A stretch of DNA of 64,000 nt, from positions 40,817-104,816 of IMG/VR virus record IMGVR_UViG_3300013772_000002; one strand, 5' to 3'. Below the pieces are notes generated by a model. That model was not told where the DNA came from. It did not search any database and was given only the letters and a program-made list of their open reading frames with translations. Shown here one piece after another: positions 43,102-50,180 of this stretch; position 1 is the stretch's first letter; each line of letters opens with the position of its first letter. The DNA is from a virus. Both the position numbers and the translations under genes were made by a program.

Positions 43102-43520
43102 CATTCACACGACGGGGATTCTTTCGGACTGCAGGCGGCGCGGTAGCGACCCTCGCTGCGGCGGCGACCAGCGGAGCGCTTCTGGCGAAGGCAATCGCGC
43201 CACCGCAGGACAATCCCGTGACATTTGATAAGCGCGGCCATCTCTCGATTACTACACCACCCGATCTTGATCTGGATCGGTTTCCCCTTGTGGTGACGGG
43301 CAATCTTGTGACGAATGACATCGACATGAAGAGCGAAAACCTTGTGCAGTGGAACGTTGTGCCCCCCGGTGGCTCTCTCGTAATTCATGGCAATTACAGC
43401 TCCGAAGGTCTGGAAGCATTCAAGCGTTCTGTCCTCGCGATGAACACCGACATGCACCGCCTCCCGATCGTCGCGAGCGATTCAGAGATGGACGAGAAGT
43501 TTACGTTCATCTCGAAATAG
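43098..43520 (+). CDS. twin-arginine signal protein with a portal-like segment, 140 residues
   Basis: ATG 43098 overlaps the recA stop. The N-terminus is a textbook twin-arginine signal: TRRGFF at residues 4-9, an Ala-rich hydrophobic stretch, then AKAIAPP with possible signal peptidase sites near 30-34. Residues 93-127 match residues about 320-354 of the portal: [13 protein letters not shown] against HGDYSPEGLQGFK, then V-L-A and R-L-P at the same spacing (15 identities in 29 by my count). I know no family with this combination. It may be an exported protein built from a portal fragment, or a fusion of unrelated origin. A strong terminator follows 22 bases downstream. Confidence 0.65.
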   Translation: MTFTRRGFFRTAGGAVATLAAAATSGALLAKAIAPPQDNPVTFDKRGHLSITTPPDLDLDRFPLVVTGNLVTNDIDMKSENLVQWNVVPPGGSLVIHGNYSSEGLEAFKRSVLAMNTDMHRLPIVASDSEMDEKFTFISK

Positions 43521-43542
43521 ATTTGTGACCGATGGCAATGAT

Positions 43543-43575
43543 GGGGCGGCGAATTGCGTCGCCCCTTTCTTTCTG
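43543..43575 (+). terminator. intrinsic terminator after the recA cassette
   Basis: GGGGCGGCG (43543-43551) pairs with CGTCGCCCC (43557-43565), with one G-T pair and an AATTG loop, followed by TTTCTTTCT. Confidence 0.85.
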
Positions 43576-43613
43576 TTACAATTGACGTATCGCTATAAAA
43601 ACAGGAGACCCCT

Positions 43614-43715
43614 ATGGTCGTCATTACCGTCGTCTTTTTGCTCTTGCTTGTGGCATTCCTAAGCACCGGCGTTTATTACACCACGCGAGCACCGGAGCGC
43701 CATGACCTTCAATAA
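43614..43715 (+). CDS. 33-residue single-membrane-span peptide
   Basis: ATG 43614 follows AGGAG by seven bases. The product is MVVITVVFLLLLVAFLS, a single hydrophobic span directly from the N-terminus, then a polar tail TGVYYTTRAPERHDLQ. It overlaps the next gene by 14 bases in another frame, so both are probably translated together. Length and design match the peptide at 39489-39590. A holin-like, lysis-related or virion membrane role is possible but not shown. Confidence 0.55.
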   Translation: MVVITVVFLLLLVAFLSTGVYYTTRAPERHDLQ

Positions 43716-44496
43716 CACTCGCATGCGCACCCAGGGACTGGGCGATCTTACCCGTTCCCAGGGCGAGCAGGTTGTCTTTACCCCGGCGGTGGCCTGTCCA
43801 TGCAGCCTCAACCGCAATCGCCCCAACCCCGACTGCAAAATCTGTGGTGGTTTCGGCGCCTTCTGGGACGACGATTCCGAGCGCAAACAGATGCTCTGGG
43901 CGTCGGTCGCCAGCGTCCATCTGACACGCAGCCTCCAGGTCTTTGGCGAAGTCGAGTCAGGCGATCTTGTGCTCGGGCAAGAGTTGATGCCTTACCCGAT
44001 GCTGACGGTCTACGACCGTATCGAATTCACCAATGTTCTTGGTGAGCCCTTCGAGCCCGAAACGGTGGAGCGCGCGGGCGACCGCTGTGTTCTTTCCTAC
44101 GCCCCAATGGTCGTCGAGGAAGTGCTGATCGGCAACCCGGACGTCGGTCCCGCGTCAGTCGTTCGCTATAATTGTTACTGGCTCGAGGAAGGATCGTTAC
44201 CTGCTTCTCTTCCCCCGGACGCTGACTGCTACTTCCGTTGGGGGGTTCGTCGCATTACCTGGATGCCGGGACGCGGACCCAAAGAGGGGGAATATGTCTC
44301 GATTCGCTATCGCGCGCGAATGGAATGGATTGTTTACAAGACCCCCGATCCGCGCTTCGTACGTGGCACCAACCTCTCTGAGGCAGTCGCCCTCCAACTC
44401 AAACATCGCTTGCTGGCGCGGATGCGTGACCTGGATGCGGGACGCGAGGAACCGAAGCCACCAGACAGGAAGCGCATCCAGCGCAATGCTTGGTAG
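43702..44496 (+). CDS. putative virion structural protein with a zinc-knuckle, 264 residues
   Basis: ATG 43702 lies within the end of the small membrane peptide gene. Near residues 32-49 is CPCSLNRNRPNPDCKICGG, four cysteines that fit a zinc knuckle. The rest is beta-rich (LTVYDRIEFTNVLG; WGVRRITWMPGRGPKEGEYVSIRYRAR) with a helical basic end. Such proteins occur in phage neck or tail-completion modules, and its place just before the protease/capsid transcript agrees with that. Two strong promoters follow its stop codon. Confidence 0.55.
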   Translation: MTFNNTRMRTQGLGDLTRSQGEQVVFTPAVACPCSLNRNRPNPDCKICGGFGAFWDDDSERKQMLWASVASVHLTRSLQVFGEVESGDLVLGQELMPYPMLTVYDRIEFTNVLGEPFEPETVERAGDRCVLSYAPMVVEEVLIGNPDVGPASVVRYNCYWLEEGSLPASLPPDADCYFRWGVRRITWMPGRGPKEGEYVSIRYRARMEWIVYKTPDPRFVRGTNLSEAVALQLKHRLLARMRDLDAGREEPKPPDRKRIQRNAW

Positions 44497-44503
44497 TAGA
44501 CCC

Positions 44504-44532
44504 TTGACAAGACATTCAAAGAATGATATTCT
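44504..44532 (+). promoter_or_regulatory. strong putative promoter 1 of the capsid operon
   Basis: TTGACA (44504-44509), 17 bases, TATTCT (44527-44532). The -35 box is the perfect sigma-70 consensus. It lies in the 288-base gap before the protease gene. Confidence 0.75.
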
Positions 44533-44571
44533 GAAATTGTACCCCAGAAACACCCACCCGCACGATCACTA

Positions 44572-44600
44572 TTGACGTGACACACATAACGTGTTATTCT
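44572..44600 (+). promoter_or_regulatory. strong putative promoter 2 of the capsid operon
   Basis: TTGACG (44572-44577), 17 bases, TATTCT (44595-44600), followed by GA as in promoter 1. The two promoters are 68 bases apart and point the same way. Confidence 0.75.
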
Positions 44601-44784
44601 GAGGATACACCCCGATCGACCGAGGTAGAAAACCGGGCACTATTACACCCACCGCGTAGCGGTCGGTGATTGATGCGGGAACTGCTCGACCCGCCGGAAC
44701 GATCCCCCTTCGTACAACCTACGTGCCCATTACGGGGCCAGAAGCACCTCCGGGGTGTTTTTTGGCTTGCGTTCCCGGAGACCC
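44601..44784 (+). promoter_or_regulatory. structured leader with attenuator-like hairpin
   Basis: About 180 bases lie between promoter 2 and the protease start. They hold a perfect small hairpin (ACCGC-GTA-GCGGT, 44651-44663) and, at 44742-44760, a stem with CACC/GGTG core flanked by A-T and G-T pairs, followed by a run of six T ending at 44763. The second looks like a weak intrinsic terminator placed 22 bases before the protease ATG, so it could attenuate capsid operon transcription. No known riboswitch is recognised. Confidence 0.45.
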
Positions 44785-45681
44785 ATGCCCGAGACGGTCT
44801 ACTACAAAGATTTCCGTCCCGACGAACTCGAAGAGAGCTTCTCCTTCGGGATGCCAATCTCGAAGAGCGAGATGTGCGAGCACACGGGGTTGCGCTATAT
44901 CGAGGGGATTGCCTCTACCGAGGATTGGGACCAGCAGGACGAGCAGATGCTCGCTTCCGGCATGGACCTCGATTACCTCATCAATAAGGGTACGATCAAC
45001 TGGAACCACTCGCACGCCGCCGCCGATCTGATCGGCATCCCCGAGAAGGTTCAGATCAAGATTTGGGAAGGCAAGCCCGCCCTCTGGGTACGCGCCGCCC
45101 TCCTCCCCAATGTCGCGAATGCCGATTACGCCTGGACTCTGATGAATGCCTACGACTCGGTCAAATCGATGGGTGGTCCCATCCGCACCGTCGGTTGGTC
45201 AGTCGAGGGAGGCGTCCTCCGCAAGGAGAACGGACGCATCACCAAGAGCGTAATTCGCAACCTCGCCCTCACCCAGGAGCCGGTCAACGACAAGACCTTC
45301 GCCGACTTCGCCAAGTCGCTCAATCACAACGCGATCGCGAAGACCTTCTCCTCCGGCGGTTCGGTCAATCCAACCTTCGCTGGCGCGGATGACGCGGGTG
45401 CGGCTCTCCGGTTGGAGAACCTTTCCGCCGGTCGTCGCGACGAAGAGGACGAGGACGAGGAACGTAAGAACGGTACCTATAACGCCTCTCTGGTTGGTAT
45501 CGGCGAACTGCGCCGCTCCCTCGCCGCCAGCGGCTCTCCCCACTACGACGCGCGCACCGGGCGCTTCGTGAACGGATTTGACGGGATGTTCAAGCATCTC
45601 ACCCAGATCGATCTAATGCCGTTCGGTGCAGCGGCGGAATTGGTCAGTTGGCTGCGGGCGCAAAGCCTGCCCGCCGCGTAA
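44785..45681 (+). CDS. prohead protease with capsid-like segment
   Basis: I start at ATG 44785 (GGAG seven bases upstream); the ATG at 44755 is inside the leader hairpin region. The 298-residue protein has a prohead protease core: YIEGIASTEDWDQQDEQM, candidate catalytic His75 in INWNHSH, candidate Ser139 in GWSVEGGV, and the closing LALTQEPVN. It should cleave scaffold and capsid precursors inside the prohead. Residues 185-213 (AKTFSSGGSVNPT, then DAGAALRLENL) are nearly identical to residues 35-63 of the major capsid protein. An acidic linker (DEEDEDEE) and a small C-terminal domain follow, perhaps a scaffold-type tail or self-cleaved piece. Protease class is assigned from motif order, not proved. 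Confidence 0.8.
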   Translation: MPETVYYKDFRPDELEESFSFGMPISKSEMCEHTGLRYIEGIASTEDWDQQDEQMLASGMDLDYLINKGTINWNHSHAAADLIGIPEKVQIKIWEGKPALWVRAALLPNVANADYAWTLMNAYDSVKSMGGPIRTVGWSVEGGVLRKENGRITKSVIRNLALTQEPVNDKTFADFAKSLNHNAIAKTFSSGGSVNPTFAGADDAGAALRLENLSAGRRDEEDEDEERKNGTYNASLVGIGELRRSLAASGSPHYDARTGRFVNGFDGMFKHLTQIDLMPFGAAAELVSWLRAQSLPAA

Positions 45682-45698
45682 TCGGAGGCGACACTTCC

Positions 45699-46652
45699 AT
45701 GGACTACACTGAGTACAACAAGCTCAACGAAGAGGCAAAGCCCTACTTCCTCAAGGCGTATGGTTTCACCGACGAGGAAATTCCCGGCGCGATGGCACTA
45801 CTCGCGAAGGGTCTTCAGGTGACGGCACAGCCGACCGCGGCCGCTGCCGCGACAGGCTTCAACGAGCACCCTGACAAAGCAAGCGTTGAGAAAGTCAAGG
45901 GGCGCGAAGGCGCCGAGACCGTTCCCGCGAGCAAGTACAACAAGAGCGATGCCGCGATGCTGGACGATGAGGAGCGGGAAGACGACGACGAAGATGGCGA
46001 CGGCATTCCTGATGACGAGGAGTACCCGCCCAAGGGCGCGATGAAGGCCAAGAAGAGCCAGACGCCCGACTTCGGTACCGAGGACTTTGCCGACGACTGG
46101 ATGGACACACTCGCCAAGAGCGCGGGTCCGCAGGTCGCGCCGCAGTTCGACGCCTCGGTTGTTCTCCAGTCGCTGCGCGACACAATCGCCGACATGTACG
46201 GTGAACTCGCCTTCGGCCTCCAGGAGATGCGCAAGTCGCTCGACACGGTCGATGCTCGCACGAAGAACATCTCCAAGCGGCAGACGGTCTCCAACAACAA
46301 GCTGGTTGACCACATCACGAAGACGATCGGCGAGATTCCCGGTCAGATCGAGACCTTGCAAAAGAGCATGGCCGCAGTCGCCGAATCCCCCGTCGCCCCG
46401 GTTTCCACGGGCGTCGTCCATCGCATCGAGAGCCATAACGGCGATGCGTCGAAGGGTGTCTACGTTCGGACGGGCAACTTCGACGCCGACCATGCAAAGA
46501 TCAGCGCCTCGCTCGAGAAGAGTCTTCAGATGACGACCGGCCCCGACGAGGTCGAAATCCAGAACGTGATGATCAAGATGCCGCGCGTCAAGAATTACGA
46601 CGAACTTGACTGGCTGACGGCGAGCGTCAAGCCCGAGTATCTCAGCCGCTAA
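45699..46652 (+). CDS. putative capsid scaffold protein, 317 residues
   Basis: ATG 45699 has GGAGG ten bases upstream; the frame open to 45648 is a shadow of the protease end. The position between protease and major capsid genes, the high charge and the long helical C-terminal half (SLRDTIADMYGELAFGLQEM, then QIETLQKSMAA) fit a scaffold. Residues about 90-108 hold an acidic run with DEDGDGIPDDEE, which looks like a thrombospondin type 3 calcium-binding repeat. The C-terminus (MIKMPRVKNYDELDWL) may be the capsid-binding part. Function is inferred from order and composition. Confidence 0.65.
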   Translation: MDYTEYNKLNEEAKPYFLKAYGFTDEEIPGAMALLAKGLQVTAQPTAAAAATGFNEHPDKASVEKVKGREGAETVPASKYNKSDAAMLDDEEREDDDEDGDGIPDDEEYPPKGAMKAKKSQTPDFGTEDFADDWMDTLAKSAGPQVAPQFDASVVLQSLRDTIADMYGELAFGLQEMRKSLDTVDARTKNISKRQTVSNNKLVDHITKTIGEIPGQIETLQKSMAAVAESPVAPVSTGVVHRIESHNGDASKGVYVRTGNFDADHAKISASLEKSLQMTTGPDEVEIQNVMIKMPRVKNYDELDWLTASVKPEYLSR

Positions 46653-46695
46653 TCCCCCCGCCCCTACCGCGGACTCCCCATCCGCTTCCCCTTCC

Positions 46696-46716
46696 GGCGG
46701 GTGCCCCTCACCCGCC
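46696..46716 (+). repeat. hairpin in the scaffold-capsid gap
   Basis: GGCGGGTG (46696-46703) pairs perfectly with CACCCGCC (46709-46716) around a five-base loop. There is no T-tract, so it is more likely an mRNA stability or processing element than a terminator. The surrounding 139-base gap is very C-rich and contains no gene. Confidence 0.5.
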
Positions 46717-46791
46717 CCCCTCGATCCCCCTTGACGGCGCCTCGCGCCCCTCGATGACCCCACAGGCATGTTTCCCAGGAGGACCCCTTCC

Positions 46792-48300
46792 ATGCTGACT
46801 CAGGAACGCAAGCAACTCGTCAAGAGCTTTTATCAGCTCGGGCGCGAGGCGATCGGCCAAGACTTCCGACCCAATGAGATGGTGAATGAGTTCGCCAAGA
46901 CGTTCTCGTCCGGCGGCTCGGTTAATCCGACGCTTGCGGGCGCCGGTGACGCGGGTGCGGCTCTCCGTTTGGAGAACCTCGACCCGATTATGACGACCGT
47001 CCTCTATGACGAGTCGGACATCAAGATTTTCCCTTGGATCGAGCGCGAAGTCTCGACGCAAGCGATGTTCATGTATAACAAGCGACTCAGTTACGGCGGC
47101 GGCGGTCGCGGTAAGGCCGGTTTCGCCGAAGGCAACACGCCTGTCGGTGGAACCGCGACGTACGAGCGCGATATCGCCCAGATTCGCTACATGGGCACCC
47201 GGCGCGGAACGACCCACCAGTTCACCACGATGAGTGAGGCGGGCGGCACACAGCTCGACATCATCGACGAGGAGAACCGGAACGGCACGATGGCACTGAT
47301 GGAGATGATCGAGCGCGCGACCCTCTGGGGCGACGCCCGCATTCTCGATGACAGCGGCACCGTCGTGCATTACGACGGCGTGATTCGCCAGCTTTTGGCC
47401 AGTCCGTTCGCGGTCTCAAACGTCCTCGACTTGCGCGACTCGATCAACCCGGACGTCTTCAACTTCATCGGTACGCAACTCCGCCAGGAAGGCAAGCTGC
47501 ATTCGAGCGGCTTCGCCAAGATGTGCGCGTTCATGCCGCCAACCAGCAAGGCAACGCTCTCGCAGGAGCTCTACTCGACGCAGCGCGTCGTTGTGCAGCA
47601 AACCAGCGGAACGGCGAATCCGAACCCCTACAGCCAGCTCGGCACGATGATCGACGGGATGACGACCAACTTCGGCTACCTGCGCTTCGAGGACTCCATC
47701 CTCATGGAGCGGGTCGATACGTCCCTGCCGGTCAATAGCTTCTCCGCTTCCGGTGACGCGGGCGCTCCGGTCGCACCAGCATCGGCGACAGCAACGGCGG
47801 CGGCTGTTGCCGGCGGACGCGTCTCCAAGTTTGCCAAGGCGCTTACCGCCACCTACTGGGTCTCGGCCTTCAATAACTACGGCGAGTCTTTGTCGGTTGC
47901 CAGCGCGGCGACGGTGATCGCGGGCGCCAACGCCCAAGAAGTCAACATCGTCATGCCCGCGACGGTCGGCGCGTGGGGCTATCGCATCTATCGTTCCGAC
48001 ACGGACGGGTTGGCGACAAGTGCCGGGATCATCGACGAGATTCCCGCCGCGCTTTCCGGTAACACGACCTTCCACGACGATAACGTGTGGCTGCCGAATA
48101 CGGATACAATCGTCATGATCGAGCGCGACAAGCGCGACCTCTCGATCGTCCAGCTGATGCCGCTGATCAAGTTCCCCCTCGCCGTGGTCTCGACCAAGCA
48201 GGAATTCCTCCTGATGCTCTACCACACGGTCCTTCTCAAGGCGGCGCAGCGCATGTTCATGATCAAAAACGTCACCCGACCGACGTTGACCACGTACTAA
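46792..48300 (+). CDS. major capsid protein
   Basis: ATG 46792 follows AGGAGG by ten bases; an upstream in-frame ATG at 46768 precedes that ribosome site and is unlikely. The 502-residue protein has an N-terminal region (1-65) probably removed at maturation, then ENLDPIMTTVLYDESDIKIFPWIERE, a gene pattern seen in capsid proteins of SPO1/Twort-like myoviruses with an HK97 fold, followed by YGGGGRGKAGFAEGNTPVG and IERATLWGDARIL. Residues about 326-435 form an inserted fibronectin-like domain (ATYWVSAFNNYGESLSVAS, WGYRIYRSD) before the fold resumes at LMPLIKFPLAVVS. A strong terminator follows the stop. It should be the shell subunit. Confidence 0.85.
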   Translation: MLTQERKQLVKSFYQLGREAIGQDFRPNEMVNEFAKTFSSGGSVNPTLAGAGDAGAALRLENLDPIMTTVLYDESDIKIFPWIEREVSTQAMFMYNKRLSYGGGGRGKAGFAEGNTPVGGTATYERDIAQIRYMGTRRGTTHQFTTMSEAGGTQLDIIDEENRNGTMALMEMIERATLWGDARILDDSGTVVHYDGVIRQLLASPFAVSNVLDLRDSINPDVFNFIGTQLRQEGKLHSSGFAKMCAFMPPTSKATLSQELYSTQRVVVQQTSGTANPNPYSQLGTMIDGMTTNFGYLRFEDSILMERVDTSLPVNSFSASGDAGAPVAPASATATAAAVAGGRVSKFAKALTATYWVSAFNNYGESLSVASAATVIAGANAQEVNIVMPATVGAWGYRIYRSDTDGLATSAGIIDEIPAALSGNTTFHDDNVWLPNTDTIVMIERDKRDLSIVQLMPLIKFPLAVVSTKQEFLLMLYHTVLLKAAQRMFMIKNVTRPTLTTY

Positions 48301-48327
48301 CCCGCGCTCCCCTTATTGTGACATGTC

Positions 48328-48358
48328 GGGGGAGCTCCGGCTCCCCCATTTCTTTTCT
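48328..48358 (+). terminator. intrinsic terminator after the capsid gene
   Basis: GGGGGAGC (48328-48335) and GCTCCCCC (48340-48347) flank a TCCG loop and are followed by ATTTCTTTTCT. Partial read-through would reduce expression of the downstream genes relative to the capsid protein. Confidence 0.9.
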
Positions 48359-48376
48359 CTCGGAGGACACACACCA

Positions 48377-49375
48377 ATGAATGAGTACGTGAACGAACCG
48401 ATGGGCAACCCCGTAGATGCGCATGTGAACGAACCCCTCCATGCTCCCGTTGCTTCGCACGCGGACGGGCGAGTCGTCAATGGGCACGTCGCGGACGGCG
48501 ACCCGTACGAGCGGATGAACGGCCCGATGCCGGTGCGCGTCAATGCGGCGAGCATCCCTCATCCTCATGACCCAGCAGACCATCGCGAAGATCGCGTGGA
48601 CGTCGATCACGACGGTCTGGGGCCGATCGTTGTCGAACGATTTACCGTTCGTGCCGCCGAAGCCGCTCTCTTCGGACGCACGGTCACCTTCGTTGCTCTC
48701 GACAACAAGGAAGACACCTTCGTCGTTGAATTCGACGCGACGGGGAATGGCACGATTGATGGCGATGCGACGATCTGCGCCGCCGATGCTGCGGTGATTG
48801 TCGGGAACGATCCCACACACACCATGTACGTCGCCACGGCGCTCGTCAGCACGCCATTCATGGCAAGCCTGCCCACGGCACTCGCCAGTCTAGTCAACAA
48901 CCCGACCGACTACTCTCACGTTGGCACGTCCGACCACCCGACCGATGACCCGACCGGAGACAATCACGTCGATCCAACCCACTATCTGAAGGTGGATACG
49001 ACGAATCATGCAACGGCTTACGTCGGGCAAGATGCAGTTGACGACCCGAACCGCGAAGTGATGGATGACTCAGACGACCATCCGTACCGCGAAGGAATTG
49101 ATGACCCGGACAACCGTCCAAATCATTTCCCGCTCCTCGGCAAGCACGAAGATCGCGCAGACCATGTAACGGATCGTCACGCGGATTACTCTGCGGATCG
49201 TCGTCCAGATTACCCGGCGGATCGTTCAACGGCTCGTCTTGCAGACTACCCGGTAAATCACTCAGCGGACGACTCGACTGACGATTCGCTCTTTGACCAA
49301 ATCGACGAACCAGTCGATGCCCCGGCTCCCATGCCGGTACGTGCGAATCGCGCGCCCAGGTTGGAACAGGAATAA
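48377..49375 (+). CDS. putative capsid decoration protein with Asp/His-rich tail, 332 residues
   Basis: ATG 48377 follows GGAGG. Residues about 90-165 form a domain (VVERFTV, LFGRTVTFVALDNKEDTFVVEFD, GNGTIDGD, NDPTHTMYVAT) paralogous to most of the next gene's product. Its GNGTIDGD loop resembles a dockerin or EF-hand type calcium site. The N-terminus (1-85) is rich in repeated VNEP/VDAHVNEP-like pieces and His; the C-terminal 150 residues are low-complexity with recurring DHP, DDP, ADY and ADR units. Position right after the capsid terminator suggests a head decoration protein or fibre. Confidence 0.55.
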   Translation: MNEYVNEPMGNPVDAHVNEPLHAPVASHADGRVVNGHVADGDPYERMNGPMPVRVNAASIPHPHDPADHREDRVDVDHDGLGPIVVERFTVRAAEAALFGRTVTFVALDNKEDTFVVEFDATGNGTIDGDATICAADAAVIVGNDPTHTMYVATALVSTPFMASLPTALASLVNNPTDYSHVGTSDHPTDDPTGDNHVDPTHYLKVDTTNHATAYVGQDAVDDPNREVMDDSDDHPYREGIDDPDNRPNHFPLLGKHEDRADHVTDRHADYSADRRPDYPADRSTARLADYPVNHSADDSTDDSLFDQIDEPVDAPAPMPVRANRAPRLEQE

Positions 49376-49428
49376 CTTCCTAATCTCAGCCGACATCGCA
49401 CATCTTCAATCATCAAAGGATAAGTTCG

Positions 49429-49782
49429 ATGACTGAACGTTTCACCGTTCATACCCACCAGTCCAATCTCTATGGTCGGGCGCTCAATTTCGTGGCGCTC
49501 GGTGACGACGAAGATACCTTCGTCGTCGAGTTTGACTGGACGGGAGTCGGTTCGATCGACGGTGACACGGAGATCACGGACGGTGACGCTCGGGTGATCG
49601 CCGCAAACGACCCCGGACGCACCATGTTCATCACTACGCCGATCTCCGATCCAATCCCCGATCCGGTCGTTGTGGAAGGGGAACCTGCGGAAACCCTAGA
49701 ACCCACACCGCCCCCAACAATCGTACCGCCACCCGCTCCACGCGGAAAGCCAGGACCGAAGCCCAAAGTAAAGGGAGCGTAA
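49429..49782 (+). CDS. putative capsid decoration protein, 117 residues
   Basis: ATG 49429 follows AAAGGA. Residues 1-75 match the core of the preceding protein: ERFTV, GRALNFVALGDDEDTFVVEFD, GVGSIDGD, then NDPGRTMFITT. A Pro-rich tail (PPPTIVPPPAPRGKPGPKP) replaces the Asp/His-rich one. Such tandem paralogs after the capsid gene are commonly minor head or decoration proteins; the calcium-like loop is retained. Four bases separate it from the next gene. Confidence 0.6.
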   Translation: MTERFTVHTHQSNLYGRALNFVALGDDEDTFVVEFDWTGVGSIDGDTEITDGDARVIAANDPGRTMFITTPISDPIPDPVVVEGEPAETLEPTPPPTIVPPPAPRGKPGPKPKVKGA

Positions 49783-49785
49783 CCG

Positions 49786-50169
49786 ATGAGCGTCCCCGGC
49801 TATCCACACGTCTTTAGCAAGAAAGAGCATCGCGGCACCCTGCATGGTCAGAACCGCTTCTACACGGCGGTTGAAACCGAGAAGTCCGTGATCGTTGCCA
49901 CCGAGCTTACCGATCCCGGCGAGCGTGTCGATATCTTTGGCCTGACAACGGTGACGATCGTCGTGAACAAGGTCACCGGCGGTGGAACCCTCAGCCTTGC
50001 CGTCAAGGGGTCGATCGATCCAAACGCCAGTAGCGCGCTTGCTTTCTCCACCCCCCTCGCCTTTACGGCGAGCGGCATCTATACCTTTACCGTCAATGTC
50101 CCCTATCTCTGGATCGGCGGCACGAATACCGGCACCGCCGTCGAATATCAACTCTACGCGACCCGATAG
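49786..50169 (+). CDS. beta-sandwich virion protein, 127 residues
   Basis: ATG 49786 comes four bases after the previous stop. The protein is almost entirely beta-strand: SVIVATELTDPGERVDIFG, TVTIVVNKVTGGGTLSLAVKGS, then ALAFSTPLAFTASGIYTFTVNVPYLWIGG. It resembles small phage head or fibre sandwich domains. No catalytic motif. It is probably a head surface or head completion protein. Confidence 0.5.
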   Translation: MSVPGYPHVFSKKEHRGTLHGQNRFYTAVETEKSVIVATELTDPGERVDIFGLTTVTIVVNKVTGGGTLSLAVKGSIDPNASSALAFSTPLAFTASGIYTFTVNVPYLWIGGTNTGTAVEYQLYATR

Positions 50170-50180
50170 GCGGTAACGCC

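Noticed and set aside
43582-43599. TTGACG followed by TATAAA before the small membrane peptide at 43614, considered as a promoter.
   Set aside because: The spacing is only six bases, far from the 16-18 needed.
44670-44987. A 105-codon frame beginning in the capsid operon leader.
   Set aside because: It runs through the attenuator-like hairpin and into the protease gene in another frame, without a ribosome site.
46735-46791. TTGACG upstream of the capsid gene as a promoter.
   Set aside because: No acceptable -10 box lies 16-18 bases downstream.
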